Assembly (NCBI GenBank): GCA_964030475.1
Contig: CAXIPT010000005.1
Location: 1,758,298-1,822,297, forward strand
DNA: 64,000 nucleotides
Direction: 5' to 3'
DNA from: Tethya wilhelma
Lineage: Eukaryota; Porifera; Demospongiae; Tethyida; Tethyidae
Shown here one piece after another: positions 30,401 through 56,090 of this stretch. A program made the translations under genes and the position numbers. Every line of letters begins with the position of its first letter. Within the stretch, counting starts at the first letter, position 1. A model generated the notes under the pieces. That model did no database searches, was not told where the DNA came from, and saw only the letters and a list, made by a program, of their open reading frames with translations.

Positions 30401-32097
30401 TGATTCGTGTCATGCAAAATCTTGTGGAGTTAAATTCAATCCCAGGGAATTACATCGTACAACTTAAAAAACAGGTGTTGCCTCCAGTGATCTTCTAAAG
30501 GCAGCTTGGTCTGGATACCTCTGAGAACCCATTGAGCAGTCATTCCACCAGTTCTGCCTCATGCTACAAGCAGAGTGTCTCATTCATCCTATCTCTTTCA
30601 ATCCATATCCCACAGAGCCACAGGCAAAGGATCAGCTATACCTTGTCCCTGGAAAGCTACCGGACAAAATAGAAGAAGACCCCATTGAGTGCTCCAGATG
30701 GATCACATTTTACTTTGATTTCCAAAAGTTCCTTCCTGATGAACTTTATCATCGATTCATTTGTCTCCTGTTAGCAGAACTCCAACGAAACAAATCTTTT
30801 GACAAACCATATCTCTCTGAGAAAATTTGTCAATTCCGTAACATAGACGATTGTCACTGGAGTGTGGAGTTTGAGAAAGAACAACACAGATTAAAGATTT
30901 CTGTTCTGTAAGTTGATGAAAACTTTGGTCAGGATTTATGATTGTTTCATGACATTTAAATCAATTCCTGTTCTGAATATGTAGTTCCAGCACTAATGAC
31001 CCAAGAAAGCCTTCCCATCACATACACACCATCCATACTGAGTACCTCAGAAAGATTTGCACACTCAGCAACCTGGAAGGACTGAGGTATGTTGGTGGCC
31101 CTCTACTGTCTCCCTGTGTGAAGTGTGGAAAGGGAGGTGTTATAAGATACGTCAGTTACTATGAAGGCAAGAATCAACATTCGAAGTCAGAGTGTCCTAA
31201 TTGCCTACATGGCTATGATGTTGACCAGTTATTGCTGACTAGCCAGGTATAAACCTCGTACTAGTACCAAATCACATGTGATTAATGTAATCCTGTTCAT
31301 TTTGATCACAGACAAAAGTCCAAAATACAATAGGAACAATACTGGAAACTTCAGAAGCAGGTGCAGGTTGCATATGTGTGTGTTACTGTTACTAACCTTA
31401 TAAGCTTGCATACACTAATCCATGTATACTATAATACCTGTATTATAGTGAGGACCATAGCATAATTATTATTGAATTGTTGATCATTATTCATGATTGT
31501 CAAAGTACAGTTAACCAGAACAGTCATGATTATTTCATATGTCCAGGTCCTCCAGATATTCCTTCCCAGTCCCACTCACCTCCTCCTCCTCAAAGTCAAG
31601 CATGTGCACAGAAACAAACTATAGCTCAGAATCGTACATCGCAAACGTTAACACAAGGTTGGTTCAGATGGAGAATTATAGTGTAGGCAAAGTTCTTTGA
31701 AATAAGTGTGCATCTGTTTTGTTTTTCTTTTCTCACAGTAAATATTGCTGGAACTATTGGTCTGGCATCAGTGCCAACATTTCGTGATCTGCTCATGATT
31801 AAGTGGAGGGCTGACAAGGGAAGCGAGAAACGGTTCAAGCTCCTTAATTCCATCTCTCACAAGTGGCATGATATAGGGATATTACTAGGGATGGATACAG
31901 GCCCACTTGAAAGCATCTCCTTGAAACATCAGAGGGACCCTGGTCCTTGCTGTAAGGAGGTGTTCAGCAAGTGGTTGGATGATGGTTCTGAACACTATCC
32001 CATAACCTGGGAGGGACTTGTAGAACTTTTACAGGATGCCGATTTACCACAAGCAGCTGAACAATTGAAATTTGTATTGTTTAGACAAATTTCTTAG
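24570..32097 (+). CDS. Kelch-ankyrin-ROC-COR-death protein (ROCO family), disrupted
   Basis: Probably a cytoplasmic GTPase-scaffold of the ROCO group. Exons: 24570-25470, 25732-25910, 25977-26090, 26156-26278, 26464-26577, 26636-26839, 27157-27258, 27341-27377, 28239-30261 (interrupted), about 30325-30474, 30540-30907, 30985-31246, 31312-31360, 31547-31657, 31739-32097. Domains: about five kelch repeats (VGGGY, LVGGK, SGGH, LAGGW, AIGGH); about six ankyrin repeats; ROC GTPase with P-loop GEERVGKTS, switch-II DFAGQ and a G4-like GTHRA; COR; a CxxC...CxxC zinc-ribbon-like stretch (CVKCGK, CPNC); a C-terminal death-fold domain ([12 protein letters not shown] ... [12 protein letters not shown]). 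The big ROC exon holds a 363-bp MITE at 28869-29231 and the reading frame differs on its two sides; COR has a frame break at about 30475 that a 65-nt intron could absorb. It may be a pseudogene in this haplotype. An ATG at 24570 is assumed because the upstream AG could be a splice acceptor. Confidence 0.75.
25531..25675. mobile_element. MITE with TACCGTATAG / CTATACGGTA ends
   Basis: Ends are exact reverse complements over ten bases; the interior is also palindromic (gtaaatttggcg ... cgccaaatttaa). Intronic. Same family as 26922-27130 and 61104-61314. Confidence 0.8.
26922..27130. mobile_element. MITE with TACCATATAG / CTATACGGTA ends
   Basis: About 209 bp, AT-rich palindromic interior with repeated gaaaattttc-type blocks; intron of the ROCO gene. 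Confidence 0.75.
27402..27563. repeat. Long interrupted (GT)n microsatellite
   Basis: About 160 bp of GT with GC interruptions, in the intron before the ROC exon. Confidence 0.95.
27686..27890. mobile_element. MITE with about 33-bp terminal inverted repeats
   Basis: Left end ctatggcaaccaaactttgt matches the reverse complement of the right end (ending aaagtttggttgccatag) over about 33 bases with one mismatch. An inner pair (ttccatggcgag / ccttgccatggaa) makes nearly the whole element one hairpin. Intron of the ROCO gene. Confidence 0.85.
28869..29231. mobile_element. CAGTGGCGTAGC-type MITE inserted in the ROC exon
   Basis: Ends are cagtggcgtagccagg and its reverse complement cctggctacgccactg. 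The 5-bp sequence attgg flanks both sides as a target duplication (28864-28868 and 29232-29236). The interior has GC-rich hairpins (gcgcgcgaagcgcgc; ggggggcaagcgcccccc). The DNA on both sides reads as ROCO coding sequence. Non-autonomous; transposase family not assigned. Confidence 0.85.
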
Positions 32098-33947
<1,850 letters not shown>

Positions 33948-34286
33948 GCTGCTGACTTTAAGAGGACTATAGAATGCTTTTGTGCATCACTGTTTTGATT
34001 TAAAGTTCTGTAAAACCCTTCTTTCCTAAAAAAATTGTTAATCATAAAAGTTGAGTATTGCAATGAGTTTTGCGCGGTTTCTACTGCGCATGCGTGGAAC
34101 TTAGCTATGACGTTACCCAATCAAATGATTGTAGCTATGATGCAGCTGCATATAAAAATCAACTGCTGTCGTTGCTAAGTCAGTTTTGCTCTTGAGAAAC
34201 GTTACAAAGTCTCTTGCAGCTGCTGCTGTTTCAAAACCTGTCTGCTCGCTTTCAAAGCTTCTGCTACTAAACCGTCAACTGCAAAA
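33948..34286 (+). promoter_or_regulatory. Alpha-tubulin 5 promoter region
   Basis: Contains tgcgcatgcgt at 34085-34095, a CCAAT-type cccaatca near 34118 and TATAAAAA at 34151-34158, about 130 bp before the ATG. Confidence 0.7.
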
Positions 34287-35858
<1,572 letters not shown>

Positions 35859-36107
35859 CCACTCCCTAAGACTGTGAACACATAACCCCTGGACTATTAT
35901 TGTATGAGATATGTTCAGCTGTCATGTATCTTTATCGAGTATCATGTTGAAAAAAGTCAGTTAAGTACATCTATATTCAACGTGCGCGCGTGGGAGGTAA
36001 TGCAGTGCAGTTTGATATTCATTGTTTAGTGACTTTTGAAACACAAATGAATCACGTTGTGTAATTCAAAGTGGGTGTGTTTGACGAAGAAGAACGTTCA
36101 AAGAAAG

Positions 36108-39100
36108 ATGGGAGTAACCACGATGCTTCAGCTTTTGTTGGTAGTTTGCTCCTTGCTACATCTACCAGGTTAGTAATGGTTTACATATGGCTGTTTTATT
36201 ATAAGGTCTTCGTGGGGGGTGGGGCTGATAATCATTTCATTTCTATACTTTTTGTTCAGGTTGTTTGTGCCAACAGCTTGTGTTTACTGACTCCCCACCT
36301 ACAACAACAGCACTGCTCTATCATTCTGTTACACTCAGATGTCTAGCAAGAGATCCTGCACCACCATCCAACATTCGCTGGCAAAAAGATGGTGTTCCCT
36401 TACGACCAATAGCAAACAGAACAGCAATAGCTTACAACAGCAACACTGGCTCCAGCTCCTACACAATCAGTTTCACATTGTATTCTGATGCAGGGTCATA
36501 TCAGTGCTTTGCTGTGGACATACAGGATCAAATCCTAGCCACAAGCTCAAGTGGAACACTCACAGTTCAAGGTAAGCTGGCAACTTTTTCAATAGATTAT
36601 TCAAACACTAGAAACTACCCATTCCCTCACAGGTCAGCCGATATTTAATCCAAGCTCTCCAATTATTGCTACTCTTGGAAGCCAAGCTACTCTTCCCTGC
36701 AATGTTCAAAGTAACCCAGCTGTGACTAGTATCAGTTGGTCGCTGAGGAGCCAACCACTGACCTCAGGAGGGAGGATTCTCATCACACAGACACCTCCCT
36801 ACACTCTGACTATCACATCGGTACAGTCCACAGATGCAGGCTACTATGTCTGTGAGGCTCAGAATTTGTTTGGAAGGAATTCAACAACTGTACGCCTCTC
36901 TATTGGAAGTAAGCTACAGTGTACTCAAAACCCCTCCATTTTCATATAGCTTCACTTTTACATGTTCACACAGCACCTCCACCACAATTAATGCTTTCTA
37001 TCACTCCAAGTGGGTCAGAAGTATCAGTTAATGAGGGGGGTAATATCGTTTTGAGTTGCTCTGCACCTGATGGTTCACAACTGACAACATTTGAATGGTT
37101 GAGAAGTGGCACACGCATCACAACAGGGGTCACTCACAGGCCAAATGAACTAGTATTGACGATCTCAAACGTTCAAGTCTCAAATGGTGGTACCTACCAG
37201 TGCACGGCTACTGATTCACTAGCCAGCACTGACACCAGGTCTATTAGAGTCATCGTGAATGGTGAGAGATAGTCTGTGATTAGTCTTATGGCATTTCTTC
37301 ATTCTACATGATTTATATGTATGATTGTCTACACACACACAGCACCACCGGTATTTTCAGTTGAACCTAATGATATCATAGTAAGGGAGTCCCAGTCCTT
37401 CACTCCACCTCGATGTACAGCCACTGGTGATCCAGTACCAACAATCACCTGGTTCCGTCCTAATGGGATCAATATCCCTGTACAAGGGGGTGTCCCTCAA
37501 TTTGGAGCATTAACAAGAGATGATAGTGGCACTTACGTTTGTGTGGCTACTAATAGTGCTGGTGAAGTGAGGTCTGAGTTTGAAATAACTGTACAAGGTG
37601 AGCAAGAAGGGATTCATAAATTAATGTGATTATTTAACTTCAAAATTCACCAACTCTCTTTCAAAACACACAGGACCACCCCTGCTCACACTCTCTCCAG
37701 CAGATGTGGTGGCTACTATTGGACAAGACGTTTCGTTTCAGTGTAGAGCTGTAGGGCCTCCTAGTCCGACCTACACCTGGAACAGGATCAGTGGGGTACT
37801 TCCATCTAGCTCAATCCCCACTGGTTCAATGCTTCACCTCTTTGATGTGTCCTCTGGAGACAGTGGAACATACCAGTGTGTGGCTAGCAATAGTGTTGGT
37901 AGCATTGGTGCAACTGCAACACTCACTGTGCAAGGTAAGCAGCTAGTGCATGACATTGTGTAAGCAATTTTGTGTTTATTTTTCTTTCATACATACGCAA
38001 ACATTCATACAGTTCCCCCTCAGATCACAGGAACTACTTCTTCACCACAGTATTTCCTAGTTGGCACGTCTTTTACACTAGACTGCTCTTTCTTGGGTCC
38101 TTCAAACACATTCCTCACTTGGTACCTCAATGGCACCCTCCTCTCACCGGCCACTGACCAACGAATCCAAATATTGTCCAGCAATTCACTAGTTGTTGTT
38201 AATCCCACCACAAGCTACTCTGGTGTTTATACATGCAACGTCAGCACTTCTATTGCCTTTGATACAGCACAGATAAGCGTGGTAGTGGGAGGTATGACAT
38301 TATGTGTAGTGAGTGTGTTATGTAGTAATGTCCTTGTGGCAGAGTAATGTAGGCAATGCAGGCTGTAATCTTATGGTTGTGGGTTCAAGGCCCAGTAGTA
38401 ACAAATCATTTCTCAATTTTGTACGGAAAAAAAAAAAAAAAAAAAAAGAAAAAAAAAAGTTATCTAAATATATCATCTCCTTCTCACAGTACCACCACAA
38501 ATCACAATGTCTCCCTCTAATGCTGACCTCCGTCCCGGTTCAAACTTCTTACTATCGTGTGTCTCCAGTGGAATACCCCAACCCTGGGTGACATGGTTCA
38601 GGACGGATGTGTTTGGTACTCAAGAGGAGCTCTCTGTGTTGGGTACTACCTACACGAGACAGAGTGATGGTCTCCTACTGCATGACGTTGATCGTGAAGA
38701 CAGTGGCATGTATGAGTGTCTGGTCGATAATAGACTGGGAACAGATAACAGAACTGCCATGGTCAGAGTTGAAGGTAAGCCATGAGATTATTTGTAAGCA
38801 ATGTACTTGAAACTGTAGTGTTCTTATGCAGGTCCTCCTGTTGCTACTGGTATTCAGCCTCTGGTGCTAACAGTCGGGGAGCCTGCTACTCTACAGTGTC
38901 TCACAAGTATCAACTTCCCAGCTGGTTCAGTGTTGTGGTCGAGGACCGACGGAACCATGTTCTCTCCTGACAGGGTCATCTTGAACTTTGATGGCACTCT
39001 CAGCATCTCGTCAGTCGTGAGAGAAGATGGTGGAGAGATTGAATGCACCATTAACAACACATATGGACAGTCCACTTCACAAGCTACCATATCTGTCAAT

Positions 39101-41294
39101 TGTAAGGAATAGAATAACTTATTTATGTAGACTTTAGCCGATTTTTCCCCTTTTTTTTCTTTGCAGTTCCTCCTTCAATTTCTCTGCCACCTTTATCAGA
39201 AATGACAGTGTTCATTCAAGATGATGTTCGTTTGGCCTGTCCAGTCACTGGTAGTCCTCCACCAACCATCACCTGGACTCGACCAGATGGCTCAACCCTT
39301 CCTTTCAACTCTCCTTTCATCGATCCGGTTACAATGGAGCTGATCATCCCCTCAGCTAGGGGAAGAGATTTAGGAAACTACACTTGTACTGCACAGAACA
39401 GTATTGGCAGTGACAGTGTTCAGATTGAACTGAATATACAGGGTGAGTCATAACTCATACACTAAGGCTTATTACAGAACACATTTGTTAGCAATCTATA
39501 GGGTAATTGCTGCTTGCTGGCACACACTTAGCATACAATTTAACACACACACCACACACACATACACACACATAGGCCCACCTGTAAACAACCTGTTTGC
39601 TAGAACTTTCAGTACTGTATCAGTGATATCTGTCTCATGGACTCCCCCCATCAACCCTATCGATTTGTTATCATATGTTGTCGTGATTGGCTACCTTGGT
39701 CAGCCACAGGAAGACAGAATGACTTTTAACCCTGTATTTGGTGTGACCACGGTCACGACAAGTCCTGGATTGCTATCAGGACAGCTCTATGAGGTCATGG
39801 TTCGTGGGGTGTATGCAAATGGAGTGATTGGGATACCAGCTTTCTTCAACGTGACAACTACTGAGAGAGGTATGACCTTATTGTGAGCTGTTATAATAGT
39901 GTGTTTATGTTTTATCCTCTCTCTACAGAACCAACTGGAGCTCCTCAGAACATTGTACTCATACCTCGTGAAGCTGCTCTTACTATCACATGGGAGGTAT
40001 GTACAAACCAGACACACATTGCTTAGATCCTTTTATCTTTTTCTTTCCCATTTAGTTACCTTTATTGGAAGAAAGAAATGGAGAAATTATATCCTATGAC
40101 ATCTTCTATCGTCTTCAAATAGTCAATGCAACTACTGAGGCTCCATTTGAAGAGATCATATATCTCAGGAATAACTCTGAAACTGAACACTCGTACACTC
40201 TTGAAGAACTGGAAGAAGAACAGACCTATCAAGTGATGATTAGAGCTTACACATCAGTTGGACCAGGTCCAAACAGCGAAGTTTTTGAAGCTATGACTTT
40301 GAAACGTATGCCACACACACACACACAAGCTCATGAAGTCAGTTGTAATGCATGTGCACAAATTGTAACATCCTTTTAGGCACTATATTTGTCCCAGTGA
40401 ACTACCCTCAAGTCATTAACATAGTGACTGGAGTTGCTGCTGGTGTGGGTGGAATACTAGTCATAACTGCTGTAGTGTTGGCACTGTTCATTTTCATCTA
40501 CTGGGTACGACGCAAGTGCAAACAAATGGAGGGCACCTTCAAACCTTTTGGTGGAGAGGAAGGGAAAGAGAAGAAAAATAAAAAGAGGTGCAACTTTGAA
40601 CTATCACTATTTCCATTAGTACCACACCTACATACTCACTGGTATATGTATGCATACGTACACACAGTATTAGTAGACCTGTTCCTGCTATCACCCCCAA
40701 GATTGACCCCTCTGGTGAAACCAAGTTTTCAATGAAGTCAAACAGTGGCACTGTCTTATCGACCAACCCTATTATTATCACTGAGGAAGATGTGGATGCT
40801 CCACCACTTCCAGGACAGAAGGTCAAGGTTCTACCTAGATCAGAGATCTTACGTACCAAAACAAAACAGTAAGTGAGAAGTGACAAAGGAATCAATATGT
40901 ATTCAGATACGTATATGTGTCACTTTGAAGAATGACACATGCATACACGTGTGCATCTTTGATATTGTCCACCCTATTCAGGTACGATGCCTACCAGAGT
41001 CCTGCTGATGCATTGGATGATGATCCAAACTACTCACCGATAACCATAACAACCTCTAAGCCACCTAAAAAGGTATAACAATGTACAGCGAAAGCAATTC
41101 ACCAACATTGACTCATAATCATTTCTACTGTACAGACAAAAAAACAGGTGGAATCTCCTCCAGAACCAGAGGTTGAAGCTCAACATTATGATGATGATGA
41201 TGATGATGAATCAAAGCTTGTGTATGCTTCTGTTTCAGCTGATCATATAGCAAAGAAGAGGTAACAAATAACTAAAAGCTGCTAATTTTTAATT

Positions 41295-41335
<41 letters not shown>

Positions 41336-41611
41336 GCGAAGATGCTTCAAGAACAACAGAAGAAAGATCTAAAAGCTGAAAAGGAAAGGAGAAAAATGGA
41401 GGAAAAGATGGCAAGAGAGGAAAAAAAGAGAGAAGCCCGTGAACGCAAGCAAGCAGAGAAAGAACAGAAAAGAAGAGCCAAAGACAATGCCCTCAGGTCT
41501 AGCATGGGACTTGATAATATCGTGAGAATGCAGGATGTGGGCCATCTCTCTTCAGGCACTGGCAGAGCACAGGCACAGTTCATAGATGCTGCCACAGCTG
41601 CTATCTTTTGA
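36108..41611 (+). CDS. Ig/FN3 transmembrane receptor (9 Ig, 2 FN3)
   Basis: Likely cell-surface adhesion or signalling receptor, paralogous in design to the gene at 7550-17277. Exons: 36108-36168, 36260-36571, 36633-36908, 36974-37261, 37343-37597, 37674-37934, 38013-38291, 38490-38774, 38832-39101, 39167-39442, 39576-39869, 39929-39996, 40056-40305, 40380-40587, 40674-40868, 40982-41072, 41136-41260, 41335-41611; total 4071 nt, 1356 aa. Signal peptide 1-20 (MLQLLLVVCSLLHL). Nine Ig domains at about 21-854, one per phase-1 exon. Two FN3 domains at about 855-1058, the second split by a phase-0 intron just after its conserved Trp. Membrane helix at about 1075-1102 followed by WVRRKCK. Tail: a six-Asp run, a Tyr motif LVYASV that fits the ITIM consensus, then a Lys/Glu-rich helix (probable coiled coil). 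No catalytic domain. Confidence 0.92.
38330..38458 (+). mobile_element. tRNA-derived SINE with poly-A tail
   Basis: A-box-like gtggcagagtaatgtaggc, B-box gggttcaaggc, then a spacer and an A-rich tail (38427-38458). Intron between the sixth and seventh Ig domains. Different tRNA source from the copies at 4708 and 10059. Confidence 0.7.
41297..41334. repeat. (AC)n microsatellite at a splice acceptor
   Basis: The AC run ends in acag, which is the 3' splice site of the receptor's last exon. Confidence 0.92.
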
Positions 41612-41974
41612 TTAATATTATTAGGAACCTCCTCATATGAACCACATGACTAAAATTAACCGCTGTACACGTTTTAAAACTTGTTTTGCAAAGATATTTT
41701 TAAATAAAAAAATACACATAATTTATATGCATCTTTATTGTTTACACAGAACAGCCACAACATGTTTATAATCACATTATTTACTGTTTCAAAGTGAGCA
41801 CAATAGAACAAAACACAAGCAGACAAAAGCAATCTGTGCCACACTCCAATGGAATGTAATTAAGAACAAACCACTGATAGTATTTTGACTCTGTCTACAC
41901 AAAACACCTTCCAATTAATAGTTGTTGTTTGTTAACCATACATTTTCAGTCCAAGAACTGTCGGTATTGTCTCT
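41612..41974. terminator. Convergent 3' ends with facing poly(A) signals
   Basis: AATAAA on the plus strand at 41703-41708 (Ig/FN3 receptor) and on the minus strand at 41734-41739 (Ig-peroxidase gene). Cleavage 10-30 bases beyond each signal would make the two transcripts overlap or abut. No coding sequence. Confidence 0.65.
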
Positions 41975-44900
41975 CTACCCACGTCTTTTATAACGCCTGC
42001 TACAACCCCTATCCCACCAATGCCACAGGTTGATCCTAGGGATGCCACTACACTTGACTCGCTGTTTGTCACTGGCTGCTCGAAACACTGACCGTTGTAT
42101 CCTAGAGATGTTGTCCGCATTTGTACAGACGACCTTGGCAAGGGAAGCCTTCTTGATCTCTGTTCTCTGGCGAGTGGTGAAGGTGTAAGGATTCTCGAAC
42201 CAGAACCTGTCCCCATCCCGCACACTGGAGAATGTCAGTCCCATGATGCAAGCAAATGTGGGACCGATTCGAGCACCCTGGAGTGGCTTTTCTGCCAGAC
42301 CACCAACAAATAAGTCAATACCGTTTGTATAGCCATTCTTTCCATACAGTTTTAAAAGTTTGTTTCTAGTGTCTGCACGTTTGAAAGAAGTAGCATGTCC
42401 TGGGAACAACCTTTTGCAGTGTTTCTCCCACGTTCTGTAGGTGGGTAGACCATGATCTCTGCCTCTCTGGATGTTCAACGTGGCTAAATCTCCTCCCAAT
42501 TCATCATTACTCTCAGCAAACAACTGACTTGTCAAAACACGATTGAGAAACTCATCGACAGGGTTGATTCTGTCAACTGTGAGGCCCCGCAGTAGAGCAT
42601 CGGTCCCTCCACTCTCGTAATAAGCTAGAGGATTGAAGAATGCTTCTCTCAAAGGCAGCGCACCAATTTCCAGCCTCTTGAAATTCTCGTCCAGTCTGTC
42701 CAACTTGTCCTTCACAAGACTATGCCCAAAACGATAAGCAGCAGTAGCAAAAGAGTTGGGTATGGAGACATCAATGAAAGGGTTGTACCCTCTATAACGA
42801 GGTACAAACGTATCGAGATGGTCTCCAAAAAGAATCGGAAGAAATTCGTTAAAAGTGATGACCTGGTGTTGAGCACCGACTATCTTCCTAGCCTCCTGAT
42901 ACACTCTCTCGTCATTCCAACACGGATTGATCCTCTTCAAGTATCTAGCGATACGATTGTGTTCCCTCATCCAGATGGTGTGCATCACTGTCAGGCCTGT
43001 CTGTTCATTGGCTCGTGGGTCACCTGCTACAAAGAATGGTACAGGGGTGTGGTCCGGTGTGTCGTCTTGAAGAGGGAGATGTCCCTTATCTGTTTCAAGA
43101 CGCTCGCTCTGTTTCAAAAGGCCATCTCGTAAGAGTCGTAGCGACTTTGCATGATCAGCAGTATTTCCGTAAACGTTTGAAGCATCAATAAAAGCAGTCA
43201 GATCGTTGATTTGATTCCTAGCAAAGAAGCCGCGACGTCTTCTACAGCCACAAGCTGGTACCGACCTTGTGAACGGTAGACATTCTCCCTTATTGGGACC
43301 TTTAGGACCAAACACAGTGTCATCGTGACTCACTTCAATGGGAATACACTTATCAGTGTAATTACAGGAGCACTCCTCCTCTTCGAAGATTGGAGCAATG
43401 TCTAAATCGTGATCGAGAAACTGACCCCACTGCATAAACATGTGTGTGATACCATCGTCTCCTGGTACCTTCAAATCCTTGATGATTTCATGGGAGATTT
43501 TTCGTGGGCTGGGCCATGGTGGGGAGAAATGGTTGCCCGCCATCTGCTGAGCATGTCCTAGTGGTAGTGATATTCCATCTTCATAGTTGGCCGGAAGGAT
43601 GCGTGCAAATGGGGTACCAGATGCTCCGTTTAAAGGAAAAAAGAAATTATTACAAGTACCATCACTGGTACGGTACTTGAGGACATTGGGAGTGAAACAG
43701 CTCAGCCTGCGAAAATGTGACCGACAGTTTGCTGAGTCAGTAATCCTCGAGATATCGCTGTCAGTGAGTTCCATTTCACGCTGGAGTCCAATCAGCTCCA
43801 ACAACTGCCTCAATATGGCTTCACTCTTGAGCCGAGCATTCCCTTGATTACGAGAGCCTTCATGTGGCTTCCTTAGGAGTCGTATGAGTCTCATAACGTG
43901 AGCAGTGTAGCGTGAAGGGGCATGGCTATCTTGGTCGTCCAATCCTGGGTGATCCAAGAAGGCATGGGAAGAGTTGAGGGAGTCCAGAATGACAGAGAGG
44001 GCTAGTTTATGGGGAAGAGTAGCTGGAGGGGGAGACACAGCTGTCGTGAATTATACACTACACTGATCATGTACCATACAACATGTAGATGATGTAGTGT
44101 GATAAGATAGGCAACACAAGATATACATGATACTGGTACTGTACTGCTGCTTACCAGATGTAGAATTCTTGGCACAGACACTACCAGATTTGACTACTGC
44201 AAGAAGAAACAAATTAGCAGAATATTATAAATTATTGCTCTTAATGTCGTCATAGCAATTGATTGTAATGCGGTACCTCTCAATATACAGCTTGCTCTTG
44301 CACTCCCTGACCTTCCAGAGTTTGCTGACACTTGGTAGGTACCAGCATCAGTTGGTAGCACTCGTGCAAACATGATTCCACTGTGAGTGAGGGTCACTCT
44401 GCTTCCATCTCCTCTGAATGGCTGGCCATCCTTCTCCCAGCGATAGCTTGAGGGAGGGGTGGAACCAGTGAAATGAAGATCAAAATCAAATGGCTTTCCT
44501 GAGCAAGCAGTTTTAGACCTTGGTGGAGAGTAGCTAGGAGCAGCTGTGGGTGTATCAAACAAAACATTGAAACCCCCCCAAACATTTCTCATACTCTTGA
44601 TTTTTAAAACATGCTTGTTTCTCTTACTTGTAGTTAATGTAACACTTACATAGGACAGTGATCTTTCCCACTGGACTAGGGAGGTCTCCATATGAGGTGG
44701 TCTTTACCTCGCAGCCAATAGTCAGGTCATGATCTTCAATGCTCACTGGACCATAACGCAATGTTATGTTGCCTCGAGACAGCTTCACTTTGCTACCCCT
44801 CAATTCCACTCCATTACCAAGCCATAGAGTTGTCTGATGAGGCACTGAGCTGCGACAGGTGAAGGAGATATAGCCACCGATAGACACTGATACATCGCGA

Positions 44901-45202
44901 GGAGTGACCCGCCATCCAGGACTAGAACATTGGTAGGGTCTTTGAAGGAGACGAGCACTAGAACTAACATCGTCATCATCATCATTTTGATGGATGGCCA
45001 GAACAGCTGTGGAGAGATGAAAAAAGCACTTAATATCAATGCCTGTAATACATGTATAGATAACACAATCCAAATAAACAACACATAATAAGTATTATAA
45101 ACAGCAGCTGCATTCAACATACTTACTGTTAGACAATGCAATGCTACACACAGCCAACTGCAGCATCCAAAGAGCACACCCTTGGCCTGCCTGTACAGCC
45201 AT
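41975..45202 (-). CDS. Secreted Ig/heme-peroxidase protein (peroxidasin-like)
   Basis: Animal heme peroxidase: oxidises halides with H2O2; peroxidasins of this family cross-link extracellular matrix. Exons: 45127-45202, 44650-45006, 44277-44543, 44155-44196, 41975-44040; 2808 nt, 935 aa. Signal peptide at 1-25 (WMLQLAVCSIAL). Two Ig-like domains at about 26-233; the second has DAGTYQVSAN, so its second Cys is replaced by Val. The peroxidase domain fills the last exon without introns: distal His motif GQFLDHD, catalytic Arg in WMREHNRIA, proximal His in YRFGHSLV, and NIQRGRDHGLP. There are no leucine-rich repeats and no VWC domain, so it is shorter than vertebrate peroxidasin. Faces the Ig/FN3 receptor tail to tail. 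Confidence 0.93.
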
Positions 45203-46007
45203 CACCAGTAACTACAACTCTGATCTGAAATACTAGCAAGCAATAGAGCAAGCAGATCCTTCGCAGGGGACAAAAGGGTTGGACAATGAAAGAGTGTTTG
45301 GCAACAGTCATTTTATAGTCACTCGCCAGAATACGCACAAGACACAACAAACATATGCAATGGAATGGAGCAGTGTATGTGTTTGGAGTGGGGTGGGTCC
45401 CTGTGTTTGTAATGTTTGATTAGCACGTCGCCATTGGGGTCAATTACAATAGACCATTGAAGTTCATAGCAGACAAATGAGTCTAAGAGTTGAGGTTGGA
45501 ATGCGAATAAACTCTACTGTGGGTGGATATGTCTAGCAAATTGGATCAATAAAACTTCAACAAAGTTGCGTAACATCCATCGTAAGCTGTGGCGTCAAAG
45601 TAGCTTATTGCTAGGTAGTAAAATACCAGTAAAAGGAGTACTAACACCTAAAGAGCACTAACAAGCGTACAAGTAGATCTTTTCACACTACACTGATTCC
45701 ATGACGCCAGAAGAAGCAAACGTGGACTTTTTTAACACGAAAAAAGATTCGGTAAAGAAAATCAATCATCATAATAGAATCAGAGAAGATACTTATAACA
45801 TAATACTTACATTTCTTAATCACAGTAGCTATAATATACAAATGCACATAAACACAACAGTTCAATATAATACTACAATAATATGGTCCACAGTCAAAGA
45901 AACGAGGTTGATCCAGTTAACCTCTGTTTTTCGATATACAATAAGTTTGTACCTTTAACTATATACCGTTGCTGCTTTGTTAATTATATGTCTAATTGGC
46001 AGGGGTA
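45203..46007. other. Spacer between Ig-peroxidase start and Mask 3' end
   Basis: About 800 bp, no gene seen. The part next to 45202 must hold the peroxidase promoter. The part next to 46008 is the 3' end of the Mask-type gene on the same strand. AT-rich; no clear repeats. Confidence 0.55.

Positions 46008-56090
<10,083 letters not shown>

Noticed and set aside
24570..32097. Calling this gene DAPK1
   Set aside because: It shares ankyrin, ROC-COR and death domains with DAPK1 but has kelch repeats and no kinase domain.
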